NCBI RefSeq assembly: GCF_025567385.1
Contig: NZ_JAOQJU010000004.1
Location: 62,001 to 126,000 of the forward strand
Origin: Claveliimonas acetigenes
Lineage (GTDB): Bacteria; Bacillota; Clostridia; Lachnospirales; Lachnospiraceae
Reading direction: 5' to 3'
Length of the DNA stretch: 64,000 nucleotides
Position 1 is the stretch's first letter, and each line of letters begins with the position of its first letter. Shown here piece by piece: positions 43,925-53,311 of this stretch. The notes under the pieces are model-generated. The model was not told where the DNA came from, did not search any database, and saw only the letters and a list, made by a program, of their open reading frames with translations. A program made the translations under genes and the position numbers.

Positions 43925-44034
43925 TGATATATGAATGCTGTTCTGTAATAATTTTATGATATACTGTGGATATGATATGTAAAAATAGTCGGAGAAAGAT
44001 TTGTGAATGCACGATTATTTAGGAGGAAAAAAGC

Positions 44035-46839
44035 ATGACAGATGCAGAACAAAGAGAGGCTGCCCGTCAATTTGTAAACCGATGGATGGGAAAAGGGAAA
44101 GAAGATGAAGATGGACGTTCTTATTGGATTGATTTATTGACGAACGTTTTGGGAATGGATAATGTGACAGAACGTTTGAACTTTGAAAAGAAAGTTGTAA
44201 TTGATGGAAATACAAAACGTATTGATGTATATATTCCTGAAACACGAGTAATTATTGAACAGAAGAGTCTTGGAAAAGCATTGGATCAGAAAATCAGGAA
44301 TTCAGGAGATGTTGATCTTACTCCATTTGAACAGGCAGACAGATATAATGGAAAGCTGACTTTTGATGAAAGAGCTCGGTGGATTGTTACGTCAAATTTT
44401 GCGGAAATTTGGATTTATGATATGAACCAGAAACAGCCAGAACCGACAAAGATTGCTTTAGATGAATTACAAAGCAAATATCCATTGTTGGATTTCTTGG
44501 TAAAAAAAGAAGTAAAGACAATATCGCATGAAATGGAAGTATCAATAAAAGCAGGAGATATTGTTGGGCTTATTTATGATGCGTTTTTAAAACAATATCG
44601 TATACCGGATATTAAAGAAAAAGATGAAACGTCCGAACAGAAAGAAAAAAGAGAGCATAAATTAAAGAGCCTGAATGCTTTATGTGTACGGATTGTCTTT
44701 TGCTTATATGCTGAAGATGCTGGAATTTTGGGTAAGAGAAATATGTTTCATGATTATTTGGAAACATATGAAGTAAGGGATTGTCGAAGAGCATTAATAG
44801 AATTATTTAAAGTATTGGATACGCCGATATCAGATCGGGACGAGTATTTGGAGGAAGATCTTGCTCAGTTTCCATATGTAAATGGCGGGTTATTTGCTGA
44901 TGAAACTATTGAGATACCACCTTTTACAGAGGAAATTAAAGAATTACTTCTTACAAAAGCGTCAGAAGATTTTGATTGGAGTGATATTTCTCCAACTATA
45001 TTTGGAGCCGTATTTGAATCTACATTAAATCCTGAGACCAGACGTTCTGGAGGAATGCATTATACATCTATCGAAAATATTCATAAAGTCATTGATCCAC
45101 TTTTTTTGGAGGACTTACAGGAAGAGTTTAATGCAATAAAACAAATTCAGGTAAAGCGGACTAAAGATAAAAAGCTGGATGAATTTCAGAATAAATTAGC
45201 AACTCTTACATTCCTAGATCCGGCATGTGGTTCTGGAAATTTCCTCACAGAAACTTATTTATCACTTCGACGTTTGGAGAATGAAGTGATACGTGAAAGA
45301 GTTGGCGGACAAATGACTTTAGTAGAAGCTCATAACCCAATTAAAGTCTCAATACAGCAATTTTACGGAATAGAAATTAATGATTTTGCAGTAACCGTTG
45401 CAAAGACAGCACTATGGATTGCAGAATCTCAGATGTTAGAAGAAACAAAAAGTATTGTTTATGGATTTAATGATGATTTTCTTCCTTTGAAAACATATGT
45501 AAATATTACAGAAGGAAATGCTTTAAGATTGGATTGGAATGAGGTCATTCCAGCAACAGGTCTATCTTATATTATGGGAAATCCACCTTTTGTTGGTGCT
45601 AGGTGGATGAATAAAGAACAGAAAAAGGATATGGAACTGGTATTTCATGGAATAAAGGATTTTGGAAACTTGGATTTTGTAACAGCTTGGTATAAAAAGG
45701 CAAGTGATTACATTCAGAACAGAGATATATTTACTGCATTTGTTTCAACCAATACTATTACACAAGGTGAACAGCCTGCAATATTTTGGAAGCCATTATT
45801 TGAAATGGGGATACATATCAATTTTGCTTATAGAACGTTCCGTTGGGATAGTGAGGCGAATTTAAAAGCACATGTTCATTGTGTAATTGTAGGATTTAGC
45901 CATGCTAAAAGTAATAAAAGAAAAGTCATTTATGATACGAATGGGGATATGAAAATTGCTGAAAATATTAATGCGTACTTAATTGATTCAGACGATATTT
46001 TTGTTGGTAGTAGAAAACACCCTATTTGTAGTGTACCGGAAATAGGAATTGGAAATAAACCAATAGATGGGGGATACTATTTATTTGATAAAGAAGAAAT
46101 GGAGGAGTTTATAAAACAGGAGCCGAAATCTCAAAAGTATTTTCACCCATGGTATGGAGCAAGAGAATTTATTAATCGTACTCCAAGATATTGTTTATAT
46201 TTGGGAAACTGTTCACCAAAAGAACTAAGAGAATTGCCAGAATGTATGAAAAGAGTGGAGGCTGTTAGAGAGTATCGACTTCAAAGCACAAGTGCAGGTA
46301 CACGAAAAATTGCAGATACACCAACAAGGTTTCATGTATCCAATTTCCCTAAAGGGAGCTATATAGTAATACCACAGGTATCTTCTGAACGAAGAAGGTA
46401 TATACCAATGGGATACATGGATGAAAGTGTGCTATGTAGTGATAAAGTTAGAATAATGCCAATGGGAACATTGTATCATTTTGGTGTACTTGAATCTAAT
46501 GTACATATGGCGTGGATGAGAGCTATATGTGGAAGATTAAAGAGTGATTATAGTTACACAGTAAATCATGTGTATAATAATTTCCCTTGGCCAGAATTAC
46601 AGGAAAAACAAAAAGAAAGAATAGAACAATCGGCACAAGGAATATTGGATGCAAGAGCATTATATCCAGATAGCAGTCTTGCAGATTTGTATGATCCTTT
46701 AACGATGCCAGTGGAATTAAGAAAAGCACATATTGCAAATGATAAGGCAGTTATGGCAGCTTATGGTTTTGGCATAAAAATGACAGAAGAAGAGTGTGTT
46801 GCAGAATTGATGAAACTATATCAAAAAATGCAAGGATAA
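44035..46839 (+). CDS. MmeI-like single-chain restriction-modification enzyme (Type IIL/IIG)
   Basis: Encodes 934 residues. The N-terminal nuclease domain carries a PD-(D/E)xK-type site, RIDVYIPETRVIIEQK (Asp64, Glu75, Lys77). A helical connector (about 155-340) leads to a gamma-class adenine methyltransferase: FLDPACGSGNFLTE near 393 (SAM binding) and GNPPFVG near 516 (NPPY-type catalytic motif). A target-recognition region follows (about 620-860). Such enzymes methylate one DNA strand and cut unmodified DNA at a distance. All key motifs look intact. AGGAGG precedes the ATG. It is followed within 23 nt by the DUF262 gene. Confidence 0.9.
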   Translation: MTDAEQREAARQFVNRWMGKGKEDEDGRSYWIDLLTNVLGMDNVTERLNFEKKVVIDGNTKRIDVYIPETRVIIEQKSLGKALDQKIRNSGDVDLTPFEQADRYNGKLTFDERARWIVTSNFAEIWIYDMNQKQPEPTKIALDELQSKYPLLDFLVKKEVKTISHEMEVSIKAGDIVGLIYDAFLKQYRIPDIKEKDETSEQKEKREHKLKSLNALCVRIVFCLYAEDAGILGKRNMFHDYLETYEVRDCRRALIELFKVLDTPISDRDEYLEEDLAQFPYVNGGLFADETIEIPPFTEEIKELLLTKASEDFDWSDISPTIFGAVFESTLNPETRRSGGMHYTSIENIHKVIDPLFLEDLQEEFNAIKQIQVKRTKDKKLDEFQNKLATLTFLDPACGSGNFLTETYLSLRRLENEVIRERVGGQMTLVEAHNPIKVSIQQFYGIEINDFAVTVAKTALWIAESQMLEETKSIVYGFNDDFLPLKTYVNITEGNALRLDWNEVIPATGLSYIMGNPPFVGARWMNKEQKKDMELVFHGIKDFGNLDFVTAWYKKASDYIQNRDIFTAFVSTNTITQGEQPAIFWKPLFEMGIHINFAYRTFRWDSEANLKAHVHCVIVGFSHAKSNKRKVIYDTNGDMKIAENINAYLIDSDDIFVGSRKHPICSVPEIGIGNKPIDGGYYLFDKEEMEEFIKQEPKSQKYFHPWYGAREFINRTPRYCLYLGNCSPKELRELPECMKRVEAVREYRLQSTSAGTRKIADTPTRFHVSNFPKGSYIVIPQVSSERRRYIPMGYMDESVLCSDKVRIMPMGTLYHFGVLESNVHMAWMRAICGRLKSDYSYTVNHVYNNFPWPELQEKQKERIEQSAQGILDARALYPDSSLADLYDPLTMPVELRKAHIANDKAVMAAYGFGIKMTEEECVAELMKLYQKMQG

Positions 46840-46861
46840 GTAAGAGGAGTAGCGAAGAAAG

Positions 46862-48583
46862 ATGGATGCACATAAAGCGTTAATTACCAATATTTTTAAT
46901 AATTCGACATTGGTGGAAGTCCCTTTTTTTCAGAGATCGTATGTGTGGAAAGAAGATCTCTGGGGGCGACTTCTTGAAGATATGGAGTTTGTAGTAAAGA
47001 CAAAAAAACCACATTTTTTGGGCTCTATTATTTTAAAAGAAGGTCGCAAACCTAGGCAAGGAGAAAATTTTGCAGATTGTAGAACTATAGTTGATGGTCA
47101 GCAGAGATTAACAACTTTTTTGATTTTTATGAAAGTGCTTTGCTTAAAATTAGGACAGACTGCACTGTTTGACTGCCAATTTAGAATCATGGGTCAAATG
47201 ATTGCGCTTAGGCATGGAAGGAATGATATACAGGCTTTTGAAAAAGTAATGACATTAAGCAAAGCGGAAATAATCGACAATCCAGAGCCGGCGTCCAGAA
47301 TAATAGGAGCATTTAATTATTTTGTGGAACATATTGACGAAAGTAAGTTGGACATTATGACAATATTTGTAAATACGCAATTTGTTCGTATTGATTTGGA
47401 TGCGGATGAAGACGAACAGCAGATTTTTGATACAATTAATTCTTTGGGCGTGAATCTTACTACATCTGAGTTATTAAAAAATTATTTTTTCAATCGAGAG
47501 ACTGTTGGCGAATATGAAAGAAAATGGGCAGATGTATTTGAAAAAGATGATGAGACTAAAGTATATTGGGATAGGGAAATTGAGACAGGACGAATAAAGA
47601 GAGCAATTATTGACATATTCTTTGATTCCTATTTTCAATTATTTATTCAGGATAAGCAGTACAATATTTCTAATGAAGACAAACTTATGTATTCCAGGGT
47701 AGACAGGCTTGCTCAGTCTTATCAGCATTTCATTAATAAGTATTGTGGTGGCAATAAAAATATTGTGCTAGATCAGATGAAAGAATATGCGGAGTGTTTC
47801 AGAAATAATTTGAAGCCAAATCAATGTGGAATGAGTATACCGAAGGAAGAAGGTATTGAACGTATAAATGTTGTGATTTTTGGATTAAAAAATACGACGA
47901 TGATACCATATATTTTATATATTGCAAAAAACGTGCAGGACAAAAACGAGCTAAATAAAATGTATGGAATTTTGGAAAGTTATATAATGAGAAGAGTTGT
48001 GGTACATGCATCTACTAAAAGTTACAATAATTTATTTACTTCATTGATTTTGAATAAAGTGCTGGATTCGCAGACTTTAACTTTACGTTTAAAAGGAATT
48101 GGTGATGCAACTACATATTGTCCAGATGATAATGAAATGAAAATTGGCTTTGAAACATCAAAACTGGTTAATCTGCAATCAAAAGGAATTATTTATTTGT
48201 TAGAAAGTAAAATTCGTTCAGACAATAGTTCTACAGCATTGCTTGGATTTAATAATTACAGTTTGGAACATTTAATGCCAAAGAAATGGAGAAATAATTG
48301 GGGAGCTTGCGCGACAGAAGATGATGCAAAAAAAAGAGATTCTCTATTACTGACATTGGGGAATTTGGCGATTATTCCACAAGCTTTAAATGCATCTATA
48401 CGTGATGCTGCATGGAATGTAAAAAAGGCAGGAAAGGGACAAAATAAACCAGGTTTACTTTTGTGTGCGAGCGGACTTTATACATTACATGACGTACTTC
48501 AAAAAAATGATTGGAACGAACATGAAATAGAAAATCGTGCAGAATGGCTCTTAGCTAATGCACAGAATATTTGGAAAATATAG
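46862..48583 (+). CDS. GmrSD-type DUF262/DUF1524 nuclease
   Basis: Encodes 573 residues. The DUF262 domain (about 1-230) has VPFFQRSYVW and the DGQQRLTT motif (near 78), a ParB/Srx-like nucleotide-binding site. The C-terminal DUF1524 region carries an HNH-type nuclease signature, YSLEHLMPKKW near 468 and LGNLAIIP near 500. The combination is that of GmrSD Type IV restriction enzymes, which use NTP and cut modified phage DNA. In tandem with an MmeI-like R-M enzyme it would cover both unmodified and modified invaders; that joint role is inference. Confidence 0.88.
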   Translation: MDAHKALITNIFNNSTLVEVPFFQRSYVWKEDLWGRLLEDMEFVVKTKKPHFLGSIILKEGRKPRQGENFADCRTIVDGQQRLTTFLIFMKVLCLKLGQTALFDCQFRIMGQMIALRHGRNDIQAFEKVMTLSKAEIIDNPEPASRIIGAFNYFVEHIDESKLDIMTIFVNTQFVRIDLDADEDEQQIFDTINSLGVNLTTSELLKNYFFNRETVGEYERKWADVFEKDDETKVYWDREIETGRIKRAIIDIFFDSYFQLFIQDKQYNISNEDKLMYSRVDRLAQSYQHFINKYCGGNKNIVLDQMKEYAECFRNNLKPNQCGMSIPKEEGIERINVVIFGLKNTTMIPYILYIAKNVQDKNELNKMYGILESYIMRRVVVHASTKSYNNLFTSLILNKVLDSQTLTLRLKGIGDATTYCPDDNEMKIGFETSKLVNLQSKGIIYLLESKIRSDNSSTALLGFNNYSLEHLMPKKWRNNWGACATEDDAKKRDSLLLTLGNLAIIPQALNASIRDAAWNVKKAGKGQNKPGLLLCASGLYTLHDVLQKNDWNEHEIENRAEWLLANAQNIWKI

Positions 48584-48612
48584 AATATTCCAAATCCATA
48601 AAAGCTGAATGA

Positions 48613-48673
48613 AAACCAATATGGGAATTTTACAGGTGGTACAAAATTTGTAAAATTCTCATATTGGTTTTTT
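48613..48673 (+). terminator. Strong terminator after the restriction genes
   Basis: Arms 48613-48632 and 48651-48670 are complementary over 20 bp with one wobble, followed by TTTTTT. It ends the R-M/GmrSD transcript. Confidence 0.92.
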
Positions 48674-48778
48674 GGTAATCTGTAAAAATTATAAATTTGG
48701 ATATCAAGTAAGGTTTCGGATTTTTGATTTTTATGTATTTTTCAATTTTGGATATGGCTCCGAAATTGGCAATTTTGC

Positions 48779-48874
48779 GGAAGTGTATCCACACTTCCTG
48801 TCCTTGCTGTTTTTATAATCACACAGTGATTTCACAGGGATATAGGGATATTTAGCCTATTTTATATCCCTGTG
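48779..48874. other. Two strong hairpins upstream of the structured region
   Basis: GGAAGTGT/ACACTTCC (48779-48798) and a perfect 12-bp stem CACAGGGATATA/TATATCCCTGTG (48833-48844 with 48863-48874). No gene overlaps them. Confidence 0.7.
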
Positions 48875-48907
48875 TTGTGACCGGAAAAATTCGGGGAACC
48901 AAGTGTA

Positions 48908-49151
48908 TATTTATGCTGAATGTGAGGAACTGGGGAGCACAATCCTCAGCAAGATTCCTACGTCCGGAAAATACTATATTGCTAAAATAGCGATATGGTA
49001 TTACCGGGGTGGATCTTGCTCTAGTGTGTACTGAGACCTCGGCATAAATAGAAAAATGGGTTTGGGGAATCCCCAGCAAGATGAAAACCTGATGAGAGAA
49101 TATTGTGATGAAAGACAATATTGTTAAACACAGGTGGATCTTGCTCTGGGG
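48908..49151 (+). ncRNA. Candidate structured RNA with two tandem related units
   Basis: Unit 1: outer stem TATTTATGC (48908-48916) with GCATAAATA (49042-49050), a GAGGA/TCCTC hairpin, then AGCAAGAT (48948-48955) with ATCTTGCT (49013-49020) enclosing a long CCGG...CCGG hairpin. Unit 2: CCCCAGCAAGAT (49071-49082) with ATCTTGCTCTGGGG (49138-49151), enclosing ACCTG/CAGGT and AATATTGT/ACAATATT stems. Both units share GGTGGATCTTGCTCT (49008 and 49133). The strand is assumed. No known RNA class is recognised, and no reverse transcriptase, TnpB or Cas-like gene is in the element. Confidence 0.5.
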
Positions 49152-49362
49152 TAAGAAAGAAGTATCTTTATATTATCAAAATGATATTTGGAGTTTATGT
49201 TGTTGGAAAGTCGTAAGCAGGAAGATAACTTCAAGTTGTTGGTGCAAATATAATGAATAGAAGTGTCCAGTACATTTTTGGTGATGGGTATTTTGGTGGA
49301 ATCCATTTTTATTTATTTTTGAATAATATAATTTTGAATCTGCAGCCGATTCTGCCTGCCGG

Positions 49363-49452
49363 ACAATGTTTTTAGATATCTGTAAACGTCACGGACTGGA
49401 ACTTGATGAAGAACCATCGTATGATGGAAGAAAGTATTTGGAAACACGATAG
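49363..49452 (+). pseudogene. Mob/Pre relaxase C-terminal remnant
   Basis: A frame without a start reads TMFLDICKRHGLELDEEPSY, then DGRKYLETR and a stop. The block GLELDEEPSYDGRKYLE is typical of plasmid recombination/mobilisation (Mob_Pre) proteins. Only this short piece remains, so another mobilisable element once lay here. The rest of 49152-49772 holds no gene I can support. Confidence 0.5.
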
Positions 49453-49772
49453 AAGCAAACGCTGTACTTATCGTCTTGTCTGGCAGGGAAGATTATTAGG
49501 CATTAACCAGAGAGATATCGGCAGAGAAAACAGAAGTGATAGACAATGATATTTGTTAGATATGCTTCTTGTCGTTGGCTGCATCATATTAAAACGCTTT
49601 TTACGTTAAAAAAGTGCTGTGATCACAAGGCTTTTTGCAAGCAAAAATGAAAAGGCTATATATAGGTAGCCTGTGAAACTGGAAGTGCCCATTTTGGGCC
49701 TGATTTAAAGAATAATGTTCTGACAGAGACCAATGGAATGACTCTCTGCTGGGGCTCCAAAAGAAAGGAAAA

Positions 49773-50354
49773 ATGATTATGGAAAAAATGATGAATACAA
49801 AAACAGAGGGTAACACATTTACAAAGAAAATCGGGCAGACAGTCTATGTTGACTATACTGCACAGTTTCCATGGGAAGCAAAAGAAGAATTTCCATTACT
49901 TTTTAATTCAATTTATAGAAACTACAAGACTGTCGAAGTAATTGCCAATAGCATTGGAGCGTATTTTGCTATCAATGCCTTATCAAATCAGCAAATAGAG
50001 AAAGCATATTTTATTTCGCCCGTTGTAGATATGGAAAGGCTTATTGCTGATATGATGATTTGGGCAAATGTTACAGAGGATGAACTCAAAGAGAAAAAAG
50101 AAATTCAGACAACCTTTGGAGAGACTCTTTCATGGGATTATCTTTGCTATGCAAGAGAAAATCCTATTATATGGGAAATCCCAACGCACATTTTGTATGG
50201 TGAAAAAGATAATCTTACCGCTTATGGAACGATATTTGAATTTGTACAGAGGACTAATTCAACACTTTCTATTATGAAAAATAGAGAGCATTGGTTTCAT
50301 ACGGATGAACAAATGAAATTTCTTGATGAATGGATAATAAAATCTTCCAAATAA
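49773..50354 (+). CDS. Alpha/beta hydrolase
   Basis: Encodes 193 residues. A nucleophile elbow ANSIGAYFA (Ser near 70), an Asp in YGEKDNLT and a His in EHWFHTD form a likely catalytic triad. The protein is short for the family, with the early beta strands reduced, but this form seems to be its own group. The substrate is unknown. AAAGGAAAA precedes the ATG. It may be cargo unrelated to defence. Confidence 0.75.
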   Translation: MIMEKMMNTKTEGNTFTKKIGQTVYVDYTAQFPWEAKEEFPLLFNSIYRNYKTVEVIANSIGAYFAINALSNQQIEKAYFISPVVDMERLIADMMIWANVTEDELKEKKEIQTTFGETLSWDYLCYARENPIIWEIPTHILYGEKDNLTAYGTIFEFVQRTNSTLSIMKNREHWFHTDEQMKFLDEWIIKSSK

Positions 50355-50411
50355 ATTCAAGTTTGGAGAATTGAGAAAATCGGAAGTTGCTGTGTCAACT
50401 GTACCGATATA

Positions 50412-50813
50412 TCACTTCAGCAATTCCGGAACAAGATTACTGTAATACGCTGTCTTGCCTGACAGCACATCGTCATAGAATCTCTGCTTCCAGTCAATGT
50501 ATGCCACTGCCTTTTGCAGTTCAACAATGGATTGGAGCAAGGTTTCTTTTTTTTCCGCAAGAATCACCTTACGTTCTGGAATTGTGCCTTCGCCCTCCAT
50601 GCACAAAGCAAGATATTGCTTCATCTCTGCAATGCTCATTCCACAGCTTTTCAGGCAGTTCAGACTCTGAATCCATTTGATGTCATGTTCGTCAAAGACA
50701 CGATAATTTCGTCTGTCTCGCTTGACATTGGGGACCAATCCCTCGTTGCAGTAGAATTTCAGATTTTCATAGGTCATATTGGTGAGAGTACAAGCCTCTT
50801 TCATAGAATACAC
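50412..50813 (-). CDS. MerR-family regulator
   Basis: Encodes 133 residues. The N-terminal MerR winged helix reads MYSMKEACTLTNMTYENLKF and FDEHDIKWIQSLNCLKSCGM. A coiled-coil dimerisation helix follows (about 75-115), and the effector part is short. It is divergent from the aldo-keto reductase and likely controls it through the operator at 50844-50874. No Cys pattern of mercury or copper sensors is seen. Confidence 0.88.
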   Translation of the reverse strand: MYSMKEACTLTNMTYENLKFYCNEGLVPNVKRDRRNYRVFDEHDIKWIQSLNCLKSCGMSIAEMKQYLALCMEGEGTIPERKVILAEKKETLLQSIVELQKAVAYIDWKQRFYDDVLSGKTAYYSNLVPELLK

Positions 50814-50843
50814 AAAAAAGCCTCCTGTTTTTGAAAAAAATCC

Positions 50844-50874
50844 TTGACCGGTAGTAACTACCGGCTGTTACGAT
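50844..50874 (+). promoter_or_regulatory. MerR-type promoter with 19-bp spacer
   Basis: TTGACC (-35, 50844-50849) and TACGAT (-10, 50869-50874) are 19 bp apart, the overlong spacing that MerR activators correct. A perfect 17-bp dyad CCGGTAGTAACTACCGG (50848-50864) fills the spacer. Confidence 0.8.
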
Positions 50875-50916
50875 AATATCACAGAATAAAATTTAATACA
50901 ACAGGAGGTTTTTGTT

Positions 50917-51804
50917 ATGGACTATATTACTTTGAGCAATGGTGTGAAAATGCCACAGTTGGGCTATGGTGTATTTCAGGTGCCACAGGAGGAATGCGAA
51001 CGTTGCGTACTGGATGCACTAAAGGCCGGCTATCGTGCCATTGATACGGCACAAAGCTATTTTAATGAAGAGCAGGTCGGTGCAGCAATCGAAAAAACCG
51101 GTGTTGACCGTAAAGATATTTTCCTGACCACAAAGGTCTGGATCGAGCATTACGGCTATGAGAAAGCTAAAGCGTCGGTTTTAGACTCTATGGAAAAGCT
51201 ACGTACAGATTATCTTGATCTTTGCCTGCTGCATCAGCCGTATTCGGATTATTACGGGGCATGGCGGGCACTGGAAGAACTATACGAAGAAGGAAAAATT
51301 CGTGCCATTGGTGTATCTAATTTTTATCCTGACCGTTTGGTGGATATTTGCTCCTTTTCCCGCATTAAACCGATGGTAAATCAGGTGGAGGTACATCCTT
51401 TCTATCAGCAGGAAGAGGCAAAGAAGTGGATGGACAAGTACAGCGTACAGATTGAGGCCTGGGCTCCGTTTGGCGAAGGCAGAGGGAATATGTTTCAGAA
51501 TCCTGTGCTGAATGAAATCGGCAAAAAGTATGGTAAAAGTGCAGCACAGGTTATTCTCCGCTGGCATTTGCAACGAGGCGTAGTGGTGATTCCAAAGTCC
51601 ACACATATTGAACGAATGCAGGAAAACCTGAATGTATTCGACTTTGCACTCTCTGCGGAGGATATGGCAAGAATTGCCGCACTGGACACGAAAATGAGTG
51701 CTTTCTTTTCCCACTATGACCCGGCTAAGGTGGAATGGTTTGCAAATATGGTGGAAGAACGCAAAAAGAACCATGACTGTACAAAAGAAAAAAAGGATTG
51801 GTAA
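50917..51804 (+). CDS. Aldo-keto reductase
   Basis: Encodes 295 residues with the AKR barrel: LSNGVKMPQLGYGVFQVP, the IDTAQSYFNE block (catalytic Asp and Tyr), TTKVWIEHYG (Lys), CLLHQPYSD (His), and an NADPH site near IPKSTHIERM. It reduces aldehydes or ketones; with a divergent MerR regulator a role in detoxifying reactive carbonyls is likely. AGGAGG precedes the ATG. Confidence 0.93.
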   Translation: MDYITLSNGVKMPQLGYGVFQVPQEECERCVLDALKAGYRAIDTAQSYFNEEQVGAAIEKTGVDRKDIFLTTKVWIEHYGYEKAKASVLDSMEKLRTDYLDLCLLHQPYSDYYGAWRALEELYEEGKIRAIGVSNFYPDRLVDICSFSRIKPMVNQVEVHPFYQQEEAKKWMDKYSVQIEAWAPFGEGRGNMFQNPVLNEIGKKYGKSAAQVILRWHLQRGVVVIPKSTHIERMQENLNVFDFALSAEDMARIAALDTKMSAFFSHYDPAKVEWFANMVEERKKNHDCTKEKKDW

Positions 51805-51891
51805 GGGAGGAAAAGGTTAGCAACGAAAGTACGTAACATAAGCAGATAAATTCCAGTTTGTAGAATTCAAAAATTTAATATGAAATGTGAG

Positions 51892-51930
51892 ATAGAGCGT
51901 ATGGAAATAATCTATACGTTCTATTTTTTT
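51892..51930 (+). terminator. Terminator downstream of the aldo-keto reductase
   Basis: ATAGAGCGTAT (51892-51902) pairs with ATACGTTCTAT (51914-51924), followed by seven T. The interval 51931-52224 after it holds no gene I can support. Confidence 0.85.
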
Positions 51931-52223
51931 GCCTTTTTTGAAAAAGTGATTAAAAAACTATTGACATTTTGTTACTGGTAGAAGCAGATGGTTATAAAAA
52001 GCTTTTGATAACTATGAGTGCAAAAACAGATAGCTGCGAAAATTTATTATGAGCTAATAGCAAAATTTGATATTTTGTGATATTGAGGGTATGGGGAATC
52101 GTAATCTCCATTAAGTTCGTCAGAGAATCATAATCCAGAAATGGGATTTTGAGTTACTCTAGGCGATACTTGCTTTAGAAAATGATTTGCCATAATGAGT
52201 TAGAATATGGGAGGAGGAAGCGT

Positions 52224-52256
52224 TAAAAAAAGAGAGAGCCATAAGCAACTCTCTCT
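52224..52256 (-). terminator. Terminator of the second XRE gene
   Basis: AGAGAGAG (52231-52238) pairs with CTCTCTCT (52249-52256). On the minus strand the stem is followed by TTTTTTT. Confidence 0.85.
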
Positions 52257-52273
52257 GTGATAAAATCAAAAAG

Positions 52274-53071
52274 TTATAGTATCAGTGATTCGGTAAGATT
52301 ACAAAAATCCTTAACAGGAATATTTTCTTTAAGTGGTAAAGCTGTCTCTAAAAAGGTTTCGTCTGCAAATCTTTCGAGTTCAGAATCAAAATATATAATT
52401 GAAGCATTTGTATTTAATTGGAATGGTGGAATTGTAACAAAATAATCATAATCTTCGTAAGAAGGAGTGGCGCAAGAAACTTTGATTTTTCCGCCCAATT
52501 TCAATTTTGCAAATTCTCCATAAATGGCAGTTAAGGCTTTTTTCCTTTCTTCATCAGAAGTAATTCTATCTACATATCTAATATACCAATAATCTATATT
52601 TCCCTCTTTTAATTCAATTAAATAATCGTATGATCTGGGCGTTCCAGATTTTATTGTCCATTCAACTTTATGCAGACTTGTCATCATGGAAAGTCCACGC
52701 ATTAAGGTAGAAAAAAACTTTTCATGCACCTGAACAGTAGAGAGATCCAAAGAAAATCCATTGTCTGCAATTATCTTTTTTCGTTCCCGTATTTTTTTAG
52801 AAGAATATCCCGTTGCATCATATAATTCTTGGATAAGTTCTGGATCATCAATGGCTTTTGCAATTTTATCAATAGTGCTTTTATATGGTCTTCCAGATCG
52901 GGCACCGTTGAGCATTCGTGAAATGGTTGCATTATTTAAGCCTGTTTGTTCAGATAATTCTTTTTGTGTTTTTTTCTGTAAAATGATTTGAAGTATATTG
53001 ATGAATCTTTCCTGATCGTAAACGCTGTCAGGATTTATTAGTGTGCCTGAATTTGATATAAATTCGTTCAT
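52274..53071 (-). CDS. XRE-type regulator with unknown C-terminal domain
   Basis: Encodes 265 residues. An N-terminal helix-turn-helix (KTQKELSEQTGLNNATISRM, near 33-60) is followed by a domain of about 170 residues that I do not recognise (YDYLIELKEGNIDYWYIRYV). It may sense a ligand or protein. It is transcribed away from the recombinase trio, and repeated TCAAAGAA motifs lie in the shared upstream region, so it probably represses the recombinases. Confidence 0.78.
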   Translation of the reverse strand: MNEFISNSGTLINPDSVYDQERFINILQIILQKKTQKELSEQTGLNNATISRMLNGARSGRPYKSTIDKIAKAIDDPELIQELYDATGYSSKKIRERKKIIADNGFSLDLSTVQVHEKFFSTLMRGLSMMTSLHKVEWTIKSGTPRSYDYLIELKEGNIDYWYIRYVDRITSDEERKKALTAIYGEFAKLKLGGKIKVSCATPSYEDYDYFVTIPPFQLNTNASIIYFDSELERFADETFLETALPLKENIPVKDFCNLTESLIL

Positions 53072-53085
53072 TCAAATCTCCTCTT

Positions 53086-53290
53086 GATTTCTTTGACTTT
53101 GTATAAATTGACTTCTTGTATTTTATCTTATCAATTATATCCCTAAAAATCAATTTAAAACATAAAGAAATCAAAAAATACTTTATTGATATTCCCTTAA
53201 AAGTCAAAGAAATCAAAAACGTAATTGACATTTTGACGTCTTTGTGTATAATGTAAATCAAGAAGTCAAAGAAGTCAAACAAATCAAAAA
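53086..53290. promoter_or_regulatory. Recombinase promoter with iterated regulator sites
   Basis: TTGACA (53225-53230), a 16-bp spacer and TATAAT (53247-53252) drive the recombinases. Around it the motif GTCAAAGAA(A/G)TCAAA recurs: forward at about 53199 and 53265, a shorter AAAGAAATCAAAA at about 53164, and inverted (TGATTTCTTTGAC) at about 53086. This spread of sites fits cooperative repression by the divergent XRE protein. Confidence 0.75.
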
Positions 53291-53311
53291 GAAAGGAAGG
53301 AGGGCTGTGGA

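Noticed and set aside
48908..49151. Retron, group II intron or TnpB guide RNA
   Set aside because: No reverse transcriptase, intron-encoded protein or TnpB/IscB gene lies in the element, and no diagnostic motif was seen.
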